A stretch of DNA of 55,187 nt from Clostridia bacterium (GTDB lineage Bacteria; Bacillota; Clostridia; Christensenellales; Aristaeellaceae), in contig JAFVVG010000044.1 of assembly GCA_017502305.1 (NCBI GenBank), positions 1-55,187 on the forward strand, given 5' to 3'. Position numbers and translations under genes: made by a program. The stretch's first letter is position 1; the number at the start of each line of letters is the position of its first letter. Below, piece by piece: positions 34,766 through 43,263 of the stretch. The notes under the pieces were generated by a model. It did no database searches and was not told the origin of the DNA. It was given only the letters and a program-made list of their open reading frames with translations.

Positions 34766-36574
34766 TTAACCTCCTACGCCTTTGTCGATGGACGCGCCGG
34801 TGAGCTTGTTCACAGTGAAATTCACGATCAGCACCACCACTATAATCAGCAGGTTGATCGCGTTGCCAAACTGGGCCCAGCCCTTTTCGCTGTACTGCAT
34901 GAGCATGGTAGTCAACAGCGTGTTGCTGGTGGGCACCAGAAGCACAAACAGCGAAAGTTCGCGCATGCAGGAAACCATGGGCAGCAGATAGCCGGAAAGG
35001 AAGCTGCTCTTCTGGATGGGGAAGAGAATCTTCAGCATGCGCTTGTACCATGGCACGCCCACGATGACGGCCGCCTCCTCGATTTCGCCGGAGAGCTGCA
35101 GCATGGCGTTCACGCCGGAGCGGGAGGCGAAGGGCAGGTACTTCACCGAGCCGATCAGCGCCAGCACCGCGAAGCCCTGCAGGAAGGGGATGCGGCTGCT
35201 CATGGCCAGGTAAATGGCGCCAAAGGCCAGCGAGGGCATCAGGTACGGGAAGAAGGAAAGGTTGCTCACCGCCGTGGCCAGCTTGCTGCCCCGGCGCTTC
35301 ACAATGCCATAGCCCACCAGCACGCCGCTGGTGCCCGCCACCACCGAGCAGGTAACCGCCAGCAGCAGGCTGAAGCCCAGTGCCTTGAGCACCTTGGCGC
35401 TGAGCAGGATGCCCGTGCTGTCGCCCTGGTCAAGGTAATCCAGGTTGCGGCCAATCCAGAAATCCAGCGTCATGTTGGAAAGCGAGTAGTCGCTAGCCTT
35501 GATGATCACAGACTCCAGGGCGAAGGTAATCAGCGGCACCACGGCCACCATCACCATCACCACGGTGAGGATCAGGGCAATGGGCACATTCAGCTTGCGC
35601 AGATTCACCAGCGAGATCTGGCTGCTCTTGCCCGTTACGGTGGTGTAGCTCTTGCGGCTGCCGGTGATGCGCTGGTTCACCGCCAGGATACTCACGCCGA
35701 AGATGATCATCACCGCGGCGATGATGTATCCCTGGCCGGGATAGTTGTTGATCAGTGACATCATCTTGGTAGACAGCACGTAGTAGCGCACCGGGCTGCC
35801 CAGGAACACGGGCACCGAGTAGGCGCTCATGGAGCTGGCAAACACCAATAGCAGCGTGGAGAGCAGCGCCGGCTTCACAATGGGCAGGGTAATGCGCAGC
35901 ATCACGCGCCAGCGGGGCGTCTTCAGGATGGTGGCCGCTTCCTCCAGGTTGGCGTCCATGTTGCGCAGGATGCCGCCGATGAGGATGTACGCGAAGGGCG
36001 CGTAGTGCAACCCCAGCACCAGCGATATGGGGAAATACCCATACACGAACCACTCCGGCATGAACACGCCGAAAACCGCCGCCATAATGCCGTTGGAGGT
36101 GCCGGTACCCACGTTGACGTTCTTGAAGAAGGTCTGCCAGAAGGTGGCCAGCGTCCATGCGGGCATGATGTAGGGGAAAACGAACACCGTGGAAATGAAC
36201 TTTTTGAATTTCAGATTGGTGCGGGTAATCAGCCAGGCCACGCCGCCGCCAAAGAGGATGGCGATCAGCGAGGCCGTGATGGCCACCGCCAGGGTATTGA
36301 GCAGCGGCTCATAGAAGGTCAGCTGGCTGTAGGAATTCTTCGATTCGGCAAAGATCTTCCCCAGGCTGTAGAGCGTCAGCTCCCCTGCCCCCAGCTTGGT
36401 GGCGCGCGCTTCCTTGCCCGCGTGCACGGTGATGGTCTCCACCATCAGCAGGATCAGCGGATAGAGCGTCAGCACGCAAAGCACCAGGCAGAAGCTCACC
36501 AGGATGATATTGGCCGGTTTGCTGAAAAACGCCCGCAGCCTGGCCCGCTGTTTGGCCGTAAAGGGATTCAGCAT
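34766..36574 (-). CDS. ABC importer permease, fused two-domain type (FbpB-like)
   Basis: The 602-aa membrane protein contains two permease halves, each with about six helices and an EAA-type loop: EEAATILKTPRWRVMLRITL near 213 and EEAAVIVGVPWYKRMLKILF near 500. Such fused permeases are typical of the FbpB/AfuB and PhnT/U-like families. The start at ATG 36574 has AGGTG 5 nt upstream; a TTG one codon earlier is not needed. It is followed by the ATPase gene after 3 nt and preceded by a terminator-like hairpin separating it from the binding-protein gene. Confidence 0.9.
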   Translation of the reverse strand: MLNPFTAKQRARLRAFFSKPANIILVSFCLVLCVLTLYPLILLMVETITVHAGKEARATKLGAGELTLYSLGKIFAESKNSYSQLTFYEPLLNTLAVAITASLIAILFGGGVAWLITRTNLKFKKFISTVFVFPYIMPAWTLATFWQTFFKNVNVGTGTSNGIMAAVFGVFMPEWFVYGYFPISLVLGLHYAPFAYILIGGILRNMDANLEEAATILKTPRWRVMLRITLPIVKPALLSTLLLVFASSMSAYSVPVFLGSPVRYYVLSTKMMSLINNYPGQGYIIAAVMIIFGVSILAVNQRITGSRKSYTTVTGKSSQISLVNLRKLNVPIALILTVVMVMVAVVPLITFALESVIIKASDYSLSNMTLDFWIGRNLDYLDQGDSTGILLSAKVLKALGFSLLLAVTCSVVAGTSGVLVGYGIVKRRGSKLATAVSNLSFFPYLMPSLAFGAIYLAMSSRIPFLQGFAVLALIGSVKYLPFASRSGVNAMLQLSGEIEEAAVIVGVPWYKRMLKILFPIQKSSFLSGYLLPMVSCMRELSLFVLLVPTSNTLLTTMLMQYSEKGWAQFGNAINLLIIVVVLIVNFTVNKLTGASIDKGVGG

Positions 36575-36602
36575 CAATTCACCTGCTTTTTGCTTTTGTT
36601 AA

Positions 36603-36637
36603 GAAAAGGGACTGTAAAGCCGAAGCTCTACAGCCCC
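36603..36637 (-). terminator. Internal terminator/attenuator between binding protein and permease
   Basis: A 13-bp stem with one mismatch (36608-36620 with 36625-36637) and a TTCG loop, ending in TTTTCTT on the minus strand, stands about 28 nt before the permease ATG. It should cut most transcripts after the binding-protein gene. Confidence 0.75.
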
Positions 36638-36647
36638 ATAACTGTGC

Positions 36648-36844
36648 GCCTCCACGGGAGGTGTGGTCGGGCCCGCAGGCCCTCTGACTGCAATCGCATC
36701 CGGGGGCTTTGCCGCCGGGGCGGAGCGTTTTTCGCCCTGCGAAAAACATACCTTACGCGAAGGAACGGCCGTGGGCTTCGGCCCACAGTGACGAAGCGCA
36801 AACTCCCCAAAGCGGCAAAGCCGTTTTTGGGGAAAGCGCAGCGC
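36648..36844. repeat. Cluster of short perfect hairpins
   Basis: Successive small palindromes include CCTCC/GGAGG, GGGCC/GGCCC, GTTTTTCG/CGAAAAAC (about 36728-36749), GTGGGC-TTCG-GCCCAC (36771-36786), CCCCAAA/TTTGGGG and AGCGC/GCGCT directly after the binding-protein stop. No coding capacity. It may protect the upstream mRNA from 3' decay or be a palindromic intergenic repeat. Confidence 0.6.
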
Positions 36845-37990
36845 TTACTGGATATGCAGCGTCACGAAGGAGTACACGTCCTCGTAGTTGTCCAGGATGT
36901 ACTCGGGATCTTCCATCACCAGAGAGGCCTTCCACACGTCCAGGCCCAAGTCACCCTCCAGGGGAGCCAGCTCGGTGTTGGAGGAGTAAGCGCCAATGCT
37001 CTTGCCCCAGGGCTTGAAGCCGTCAGCGCCCATCAGGTATTCGATGAACAGCATGGCGGTATAGGGACGGGAGGAGTTGGCGGTGATCATGGCATACATG
37101 GGATACATGAAGCCGGAGAAGGGCTCGATGGCGGTGCCGTTGGCAGTCGCCTCGTACTGGCCCACCGTCAGGTTCTCGGTGTACACAGAGGAGGAGCGCA
37201 GCTTGGAGAGCACAAACAGGCCAGCCTTGCCGGCGGCAGTCTCCTGGCTCAGTTCCTCGGCCAGGGTAGTATCGGAATTGCCGAACACGCAGTTGGCCAG
37301 GAACTCGGCGATCCACTTGTAGCCGGCGTTCTCATACTCGCCCAGCTCGATCTCCTTGCCGTAAAGGTTCTTATAGGCCTTGGCCAGCTTGCCGGACCAT
37401 TCTTCGCTGGTGAGCATCACCAGGAAGTTCATGTTGACCTGCTCGGCGTCGGGGGTCTTGAAGACGATGTTGCCCTTGAACTGCTCTTCGGTCAGCTGCC
37501 ACACGTTGGTGATGGCGGGCACGTTCTCGCCCTTGTTGTTCCAGATGAAAACCTTGTTGATGTACTGATGGACCAGGGGATCCTGATCGCCTTCAGCCAC
37601 GCTGGCCTTCACGGAACCGGGCACAAAGTTCACCAGGTAGCCCTGGGCGATGGCCCTGTCACGCAGGGAAGCGCCGTCCTGGATCATGACCATGTCAGCG
37701 CCGTTGCCCTTGCTTTCGTTTTCCAGCTTCTCGTAGATTTCAGCGTCCTTCAGGTTGCTGCCTTCCACGGTGATGCCGTACAGTTCGCCGAAAGCCTCGC
37801 CGGCGGTGACGATACGGCTGGTGTTGCCGTAAACCACGAAGGTGCCTTCCTCGGCCATGGCTTTGGCCACCAGTTCGTCATGGGTCAGGGCTTCGCCAGC
37901 CTTGACCAGGTCGGCCACGGATTCGGCCATGGCAAAGGTGCTGGTGAGCACCAGCATCAGGGCCAGCAGCAGGGATACAAGCTTCTTCAT
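36845..37990 (-). CDS. ABC importer substrate-binding protein (FbpA-like)
   Basis: The 381-aa protein starts with a signal peptide (LVSLLLALMLVLTSTFAMA) without an obvious lipobox cysteine. The remainder fits the extracellular solute-binding family of ferric-iron and related importers: YGNTSRIVTAGEAFGELYG near 55, ADMVMIQDGASL, and a C-terminal PYTAMLFIEYLMGADGFKPW. It is the first gene of the operon, with AGGAGG 9 nt upstream and a strong promoter. The following hairpins would give excess binding protein over permease, as is common in such operons. Confidence 0.88.
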   Translation of the reverse strand: MKKLVSLLLALMLVLTSTFAMAESVADLVKAGEALTHDELVAKAMAEEGTFVVYGNTSRIVTAGEAFGELYGITVEGSNLKDAEIYEKLENESKGNGADMVMIQDGASLRDRAIAQGYLVNFVPGSVKASVAEGDQDPLVHQYINKVFIWNNKGENVPAITNVWQLTEEQFKGNIVFKTPDAEQVNMNFLVMLTSEEWSGKLAKAYKNLYGKEIELGEYENAGYKWIAEFLANCVFGNSDTTLAEELSQETAAGKAGLFVLSKLRSSSVYTENLTVGQYEATANGTAIEPFSGFMYPMYAMITANSSRPYTAMLFIEYLMGADGFKPWGKSIGAYSSNTELAPLEGDLGLDVWKASLVMEDPEYILDNYEDVYSFVTLHIQ

Positions 37991-38039
37991 AGGGGATAGC
38001 CTCCTTTATGAAATTGGTTGAACGAGATTTACTGTTTAT

Positions 38040-38068
38040 ACTATACACGTTTATCTGGCCAAAGTCAA
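38040..38068 (-). promoter_or_regulatory. Promoter of ABC importer operon
   Basis: Minus-strand TTGACT (-35) and TATAGT (-10) with 17-bp spacing, ending 50 nt before the binding-protein ATG. Confidence 0.75.
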
Positions 38069-38106
38069 ACCATTTCCGACAAATTTAACAAAAATGTAAA
38101 CCACCC

Positions 38107-38135
38107 TTGCAAACGTTTCCATCATCCTGTATAAT
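38107..38135 (+). promoter_or_regulatory. Promoter of phosphoribosyltransferase-like gene with cre-like operator
   Basis: TTGCAA (38107-38112) and TATAAT (38130-38135) have 17-bp spacing. The 16 bases from 38107 fit the CcpA cre consensus WTGNNARCGNWWWCAW with one mismatch and overlap the -35, where a bound repressor would block transcription. CcpA control is inference from this match. Confidence 0.6.
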
Positions 38136-38188
38136 ACACATGCCAACCACATTCGTGTACAAAACCAAATTCAAAGGAGCGATGACCC

Positions 38189-38833
38189 ATGGCCATTCAG
38201 CTTTTTGACCTCCCCAACACCTCCAGCAACGTGCGTCTGCGCCTTGCCAAGGGCCACTTTGCCACCAGCCACAGCCATATCAACTATTATATCGACCTGA
38301 CCATGACCAAGCACCGCCTCTCCGAGGCCCGCGAGGCCGCCGCTGCCCTTTGCGTCGGCTTCCGCGCCTCCGCGGTGATCGACACCATCCTCTGCCTGGA
38401 CGGCACCGAGGTCATCGGCGCCTGCATGGCCAGCGAGCTGACCAAGGCCGGCTTCTCCAACATGAACGCCCATCGCACCATCTATGTGGTGACCCCCGAA
38501 CACACCTCCGGCAGCCAGCTGATCTTCCGCGACAACATCGCCCCCATGATCGTGGGCAAGCACGTGCTGGTGCTGGCGGCCTCCGTCACCACGGGCTACA
38601 CCGTCCAGGCCGCCGTGGAAGCCATCCGCTATTACAGCGGCAAGCCCGTGGGCATCTGCTCCATCTTCTCCTGCGTGGACGAGTGCGCCGGCTTCCCGGT
38701 GACCAGCATCTTCACCAAGAAGGATCACCTGGACGATTATGAGAGCACCCCTTCCACCGAATGCCCCCTGTGCAAGGCTGGCATCAAGCTGGACGGTATG
38801 GTGAACAGCTTCGGTATTTCGTCCTTCCGGTAA
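38189..38833 (+). CDS. Orotate phosphoribosyltransferase-like protein with degenerate PRPP loop
   Basis: The 214-aa protein has a type I PRTase outline: an N-terminal hood, a central sheet, and at about residues 123-139 the PRPP loop region VLVLAASVTTGYT. Active PRTases carry two acidic residues here (VVDDVxTTG); this one has Ala-Ser. The TTG loop glycine is kept. The C-terminus CPLCKAGIKL resembles the CPLC segment of Gram-positive and archaeal OPRT-like proteins and may bind zinc. It could be a regulatory or binding protein rather than an enzyme. Monocistronic, with its own promoter and terminator and an AAAGGAG ribosome site. Confidence 0.7.
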   Translation: MAIQLFDLPNTSSNVRLRLAKGHFATSHSHINYYIDLTMTKHRLSEAREAAAALCVGFRASAVIDTILCLDGTEVIGACMASELTKAGFSNMNAHRTIYVVTPEHTSGSQLIFRDNIAPMIVGKHVLVLAASVTTGYTVQAAVEAIRYYSGKPVGICSIFSCVDECAGFPVTSIFTKKDHLDDYESTPSTECPLCKAGIKLDGMVNSFGISSFR

Positions 38834-38844
38834 AGAGTAAAAAA

Positions 38845-38875
38845 CCAGCGTTCTCAAAGAGCGCTGGCTTTTTTT
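38845..38875 (+). terminator. Terminator of PRTase-like gene
   Basis: Arms CCAGCG (38845-38850) and CGCTGG (38862-38867), extended by CTC/GAG, then seven T. Confidence 0.85.
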
Positions 38876-38894
38876 CTGTCCCGGCTTTCTCCCC

Positions 38895-38923
38895 TTGTTT
38901 TTCGCCGCCGTGTCATGTAAAAT
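38895..38923 (+). promoter_or_regulatory. Predicted promoter of LRR-metallopeptidase gene
   Basis: TTGTTT and TAAAAT hexamers spaced by 17 bp, 35 nt before the ATG at 38958. The match is moderate. Confidence 0.5.
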
Positions 38924-38957
38924 ATATACATCGTTCCATCGTCAGGAGGAATTGTAT

Positions 38958-41585
38958 ATGAAATACGCGCGTTCTTTGTTGACAGCGATCCTTTGCGGCT
39001 TGCTTCTGTTCAGCTGCGCCTGCGCTGAAAGCATGCTTGTACTGCCCGGCAGAACGACCGTCATCGAGGCCGAGGCCTTCCTCAACTGCGCCACCCTGGG
39101 CAAGGTTGTTCTGCCCGAGGGTATTACCCGCATTGAGTCCCGCAGCTTCGCCGGCAGCTCGCTGACAGCCATCAACCTGCCCGAAAGCCTTACTTACATT
39201 GCCGATGACGCCTTTGCCGATTGCCCCTACACCATCTTCATCAGTGCGAGCAAGGGTACCTATGCCTATAACTGGGCCGTGCGCACCGGCTACATCGGCA
39301 CCCAGAAGCTGGAGGGCATCCTGGTGGACCTGCCCACGCTCTCCTACAACCACAACGCCTATCAGGCCACTATAGACGTCACTTCCACCTATCGGATTCC
39401 TTATACCCTCTCCCCCTGGAACGCGAAAAACGATCTGGTCTGGACCTGCTATGATCCCGAACTCGCCAGCGTGGATCAGACAGGCTTGGTTACGCCTCTG
39501 AAGGCAGGCTATGCATACATTGAGGTTTACAGCCCCTCCACAGGTGTGCGCACCTCCGTCATGCTGATCATCGAAGGCGCCCATTACACCTCTGAAGGCC
39601 TCAGCTATACCTTTTCGGCAGACAAGGCCGGCTATCTTGTCAGCGCCTGCTCCGCCGAGGCCGTGCGCGTAACCATCCCCGCCCAGTATAACGGCCTGCC
39701 CGTTGTGGGCATTGTTCCCGGCGCCTTCAAGGCCTGCAGCCAGCTTACCGACATCCGGCTGGAGGCAGGTCATACCGTGCTGTATATGGAAGACGGCGCC
39801 GTTTATGCCAACCTGCCCCGCAGAACGCTGATGTGCTATCCCGCCCGTCACGCGCCCAACGGCCATTTCTACATTCCCGAGGGCACGCTGGACGTGGCGG
39901 CTTACGCCTTCTCCCAGTGCACGCTTTCCTACATCACCGTTCCGGAGAGCCTGACCACCATCGGCGATTGCGCGTTCTACAGCCTCCAGTATCAGCTGGG
40001 CGTATTCATGACCGATCAGGTATCCGTGTTCGGCACCAGCCTTTTCCAGAACCAGCGCAGCAACGGCTACTTCTTCGCCCCCTCCTGGGATTCCCCCGCT
40101 GCCCTCTATGCCGAAAAATACAACATTCCCTGCGGCGTCTATATGGATCGCACCCCCGAGCCCCTGCCCGAGGCGACCGCCACGCCCGCGCCCACGGCTG
40201 TACCCGATTTCCCCGCCGTGGATGAAAGCAAGCGGGTGCTTATGACCGAACTGGCGGAAGTCAACTGCGAATGGCTCGATACCTCTGTTGCCCGGTATGA
40301 GCTTGCCGCCTATGAAAAAGCGGGCGTATCCGAGGTGCTGCTGGAGATCCAGGATCAATGGCGGAACGTGAAGTATTACGAGGGCAGATCCCAGCAGACC
40401 GGCCTGTACGGCGCGGGCTATACCGCCCAGGCAGCCATTCTGCGCGCTTACGACGAGCAGAACAATCTTCTTGGCGCCAGGCAGGTCCAGGGGCATTTCT
40501 CCTTCAGCTTCGACGGCGCCAGAAAGCTGGGCGTGGCAGGCGGCAGCGGCACCGTCCTTTCCGTCATTCCCACCAAGCCGGTCTTCGTCTCCTCCCCCGG
40601 GCGCTACCCCGTCCAGCCCGAAACCTGGCACCGGTGGCAAAAGGGCAATATCTATCAGTATTACATTCTTGAAATGCACATGCCCACGCATCACCTTGAA
40701 TTCCCGCAGCACCTGAACATCCTTGGCTATTTCTCCAAGAACGCCATCACCGGCCGCAGCAACGAGGACTCGCTCCAGATGTCGGAAGGCTACACCATCA
40801 TTGGCTTCAATACCTACGACAGCACCCGGACCGATCAGCTGGGCGTGGTTACCATCGTCCTTGACAGGCAGGAGTGTCTTATGCACAACGACCACTTCTC
40901 CTGCTATGCCACCACCCTGCAGGAGCGCTCCCCCAACCTGGGCGATTCCCTCTACCAGGTATACCAGAACACCCGCAGCATCATGCTCAGCGGCGGCCAT
41001 TATCCCGCGGATCAGGCTGTGTCTCCTGTACAGGTCCGCATCAACGGCCAGTATCCCAGCGCCTTCCTTTCCATTGTTTCGCTGGATAACGCCTATCTCA
41101 TTTTTGACGAATATGACGCCTGCTCCGTCAGCCACGAGCTGGTTCACGCCATTGATCAGGGGCTCCCCGGCAACGGCTACAACCTTTTCCCCTCGCCCTG
41201 GCTGGAAGGCCGCGCGGAATACATTTCCGAGCAATTCTGCGCCCAGCTTGGCCTGCCCTATACCTCCTCCACCTACGGCGATGGCAAGGATGCGGACTGG
41301 AGCCTGGTCAGCCAGGAAGACCGGCAGGATTTCTTCCGCTTCTACTACGAATCCTCCAACCGGATCAGCACCTACTTCATTGGCTATCATTTCTACAGCT
41401 TCCTGGTGGATACCTATGGAAGCGACGTGGGCGCCCGTATCATGCGCAACGCCGCCACCGCCGGCTATGACTACTGGGAGCCCGAGGTGACCATGAACGC
41501 CTTTAAGAAATGCGTCGAGGACGCGACGGAGCCCGGCGTTTTCCAACGCTTTGTCAGCGATGTGATCAACGCCTCCGGCACCTGA
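38958..41585 (+). CDS. Secreted LRR / Ig-like / zinc-metallopeptidase protein
   Basis: The 875-aa protein starts with a signal peptide (SLLTAILCGLLLFSCACA), a possible lipoprotein cysteine, and AGGAGGA upstream. It has BspA LRRs at about 30-95 and 240-370 around a Big2-like Ig domain (ASVDQTGLVTPLKAGYAYI). After a Pro/Thr linker comes a long C-terminal region with a gluzincin-type zinc site: HELVH at 726-730 and Glu750 in WLEGRAEY, 24 residues downstream. Flanking text (AIDQGLPGNGY, FYSFLVDTYGSDVGARIM) fits peptidase folds that use the HExxH...E pattern. It is probably a cell-surface protease aimed at host or polymer proteins; substrate unknown. Single gene with own terminator. Confidence 0.85.
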   Translation: MKYARSLLTAILCGLLLFSCACAESMLVLPGRTTVIEAEAFLNCATLGKVVLPEGITRIESRSFAGSSLTAINLPESLTYIADDAFADCPYTIFISASKGTYAYNWAVRTGYIGTQKLEGILVDLPTLSYNHNAYQATIDVTSTYRIPYTLSPWNAKNDLVWTCYDPELASVDQTGLVTPLKAGYAYIEVYSPSTGVRTSVMLIIEGAHYTSEGLSYTFSADKAGYLVSACSAEAVRVTIPAQYNGLPVVGIVPGAFKACSQLTDIRLEAGHTVLYMEDGAVYANLPRRTLMCYPARHAPNGHFYIPEGTLDVAAYAFSQCTLSYITVPESLTTIGDCAFYSLQYQLGVFMTDQVSVFGTSLFQNQRSNGYFFAPSWDSPAALYAEKYNIPCGVYMDRTPEPLPEATATPAPTAVPDFPAVDESKRVLMTELAEVNCEWLDTSVARYELAAYEKAGVSEVLLEIQDQWRNVKYYEGRSQQTGLYGAGYTAQAAILRAYDEQNNLLGARQVQGHFSFSFDGARKLGVAGGSGTVLSVIPTKPVFVSSPGRYPVQPETWHRWQKGNIYQYYILEMHMPTHHLEFPQHLNILGYFSKNAITGRSNEDSLQMSEGYTIIGFNTYDSTRTDQLGVVTIVLDRQECLMHNDHFSCYATTLQERSPNLGDSLYQVYQNTRSIMLSGGHYPADQAVSPVQVRINGQYPSAFLSIVSLDNAYLIFDEYDACSVSHELVHAIDQGLPGNGYNLFPSPWLEGRAEYISEQFCAQLGLPYTSSTYGDGKDADWSLVSQEDRQDFFRFYYESSNRISTYFIGYHFYSFLVDTYGSDVGARIMRNAATAGYDYWEPEVTMNAFKKCVEDATEPGVFQRFVSDVINASGT

Positions 41586-41599
41586 TCCCCCGCACCTTC

Positions 41600-41624
41600 A
41601 CCGGCGCACCCGCGCCGGTTTTTT
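41600..41624 (+). terminator. Terminator of LRR-metallopeptidase gene
   Basis: An 8-bp perfect stem ACCGGCGC/GCGCCGGT with a four-base loop, followed by T residues, 15 nt after the stop. Confidence 0.9.
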
Positions 41625-41648
41625 GCGTGTTCCCTTTTTCCGCCTGTA

Positions 41649-41677
41649 TGGACATTACTGCCGCTATGTGCTATAAT
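41649..41677 (+). promoter_or_regulatory. Promoter of VTC-DUF4956 operon
   Basis: TGGACA and TATAAT spaced by 17 bp, 40 nt before the VTC-domain start codon. Confidence 0.75.
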
Positions 41678-41716
41678 TGTCGAACGTATGAACACGGCAC
41701 GGAAGGGGGTAAGGCC

Positions 41717-42466
41717 ATGCGGTATCAGGATGTATTCAAACGCAAGGAAAAGAAATACATGCTTACCGCCTTGCAGTACCGCCGCATGCGCGAGGGAATC
41801 ATCGCCCACGGCATGCACCCGGACGAGTTCGGCCTGCACACCATTGCCAGCCTGTATTACGACACACCGGATTACCGGCTGATCCAGCACTCCCTGGAAA
41901 AACCCGTGTATAAGGAAAAGCTACGTCTCAGGGCGTACGGCAGCCAGGTGCTTCCGGGCGACGACGCCTATGTGGAAATCAAAAAGAAGTTCAAGGGCAT
42001 TGTGTACAAGCGCCGCTTCGCCGCTCCCCTGCCCGAGGCTGTGCAGGGCCTGTATGAAGGCCGCTTCAGCGACACCCACGGGCAGATCGGCCGCGAGGTC
42101 AACTTCTTCCTCCAGCGCTACGACCTGCACCCCGCCTGCTGGCTGGGCTATGAGCGGGAGGCCTTCTATTCCGATACCGAGGACGTGCGCATCACCTTCG
42201 ACGAGAACATCCGCTTCCGCCTGGAGGGCTGGGACATGACTCTTCCACCGGAGGGCACCCCCTTGCTGGATGAAGGACTGTACCTCATGGAGGTCAAAAT
42301 TCCCTTTGCCCTGCCCCTGTGGCTGGTGGACCTGATGACCGAATGCGGCGTTCACTCCCGCAGCTTCTCCAAATACGGCACTGTGTACATGGAGCACATT
42401 CACCCCCGCGCAGCGCTCCAGCCTGCCGCCATCAGAAAGGAACAGACTTATGGACAAGTTCTTTGA
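41717..42466 (+). CDS. VTC-domain protein (polyphosphate polymerase-like)
   Basis: The 249-aa protein has the VTC/CYTH tunnel-fold pattern: RKEKKYML at the start, SLYYDTPDY near 50, YKEKLRLRAYG near 70, YVEIKKKFKGIVYKRR near 90, YEREAF, and a late LMEVKIP strand. These alternating basic and acidic residues line the triphosphate tunnel in polyphosphate-making VTC domains. It overlaps a DUF4956 membrane gene by 17 nt; this pair is widespread in Firmicutes, with the membrane partner thought to link to export or localisation. The start at 41717 follows a G-rich ribosome site; a longer upstream frame reaches into the previous gene and is discarded. Confidence 0.88.
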   Translation: MRYQDVFKRKEKKYMLTALQYRRMREGIIAHGMHPDEFGLHTIASLYYDTPDYRLIQHSLEKPVYKEKLRLRAYGSQVLPGDDAYVEIKKKFKGIVYKRRFAAPLPEAVQGLYEGRFSDTHGQIGREVNFFLQRYDLHPACWLGYEREAFYSDTEDVRITFDENIRFRLEGWDMTLPPEGTPLLDEGLYLMEVKIPFALPLWLVDLMTECGVHSRSFSKYGTVYMEHIHPRAALQPAAIRKEQTYGQVL

Positions 42467-43130
42467 TTCTCTCATGTTCTGCCTGCGCATGACCAGCGCT
42501 GACCACGTGCTGATCGGCCTGGTGTGCGCCCTGGTGATGGGCCTGATCGTCAGCCTGGTGTACATGTACAAGAACACCTACACCAAAAGCTTTGTGATGA
42601 CCCTTGTCATGCTCCCCGCCATTACCCAGATGATCATTCTTCTGGTCAACGGCAATGTGGGCACGGGCCTGGCCATCATGGGCGCCTTCAGCCTGGTGCG
42701 CTTCCGCTCGGTTCCCGGCTCCGCCCGGGAGATCGGCTCCCTGTTCCTGGCCATGAGCCTGGGCCTGTTTGTGGGCAGCGGCTATGTGGTGCTGGGTTTT
42801 GTTTTCCTGGCTGTGATAGCCATCGCCATGCTGCTGATGAGCGTCACCCCCTTCGGCACCCCCGCCAAGGAAGTGAAGGAGCTGAAGATTTCCATCCCGG
42901 AAAGCCTGGATTACGACGGCCTGATGGACGATTTGCTCAACAAATACTGCAGGCCCTGGCACCTGGAGCGCGTCCGCACCACTAACATGGGCAGCCTGTA
43001 TGAGCTGACCTTCCACGTCACCCTGAAAAAGAACGCCCCCACCAAGGAAATGTTCGACGAGATCCGCTGCCGCAACGGCAATCTGCCCATTGCCCTGGGC
43101 CGGGTGACCGCCGCCAAGGATACGCTGTAA
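42450..43130 (+). CDS. DUF4956 membrane protein
   Basis: The 226-aa product has about four N-terminal membrane helices (VLIGLVCALVMGLIVSLVYM, MTLVMLPAITQMIILLV, a segment near 85, and VVLGFVFLAVIAIAMLLM) and the family signature GAFSLVRFRSVPGSAREIG. The C-terminal 90 residues form a soluble domain (ESLDYDGLMDDLL onward). It is co-translated with the VTC-domain gene upstream. DUF4956 proteins recur beside VTC proteins; the biochemical role is not established. Confidence 0.88.
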   Translation: MDKFFDSLMFCLRMTSADHVLIGLVCALVMGLIVSLVYMYKNTYTKSFVMTLVMLPAITQMIILLVNGNVGTGLAIMGAFSLVRFRSVPGSAREIGSLFLAMSLGLFVGSGYVVLGFVFLAVIAIAMLLMSVTPFGTPAKEVKELKISIPESLDYDGLMDDLLNKYCRPWHLERVRTTNMGSLYELTFHVTLKKNAPTKEMFDEIRCRNGNLPIALGRVTAAKDTL

Positions 43131-43133
43131 CGC

Positions 43134-43162
43134 TTGACATTTCCCGCCCGTACTGCTATCAT
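43134..43162 (+). promoter_or_regulatory. Promoter of leuA operon
   Basis: TTGACA and TATCAT with 17-bp spacing begin 3 nt after the DUF4956 stop. The leader to the leuA ATG is about 95 nt and contains a strong hairpin. Confidence 0.8.
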
Positions 43163-43209
43163 TATGGCATTGTGGGCTATCTTATCGTAACCCCTTCCAA
43201 TGATGCGAC

Positions 43210-43244
43210 AAAAGCCCCGGGACGCTATCCGTCCAGGGGCTTTT
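43210..43244 (+). promoter_or_regulatory. Leader hairpin upstream of leuA
   Basis: AAAAGCCCC (43210-43218) pairs with GGGGCTTTT (43236-43244) and an inner GGACG pairs with CGTCC. It ends five bases before the AAGGAGG ribosome site at 43250-43256. It looks like a terminator but with only four T, all inside the stem, so it may be an attenuator, a translational control or a leftover terminator of the upstream operon. Confidence 0.55.
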
Positions 43245-43263
43245 ATGATAAGGAGGCTGCGGC

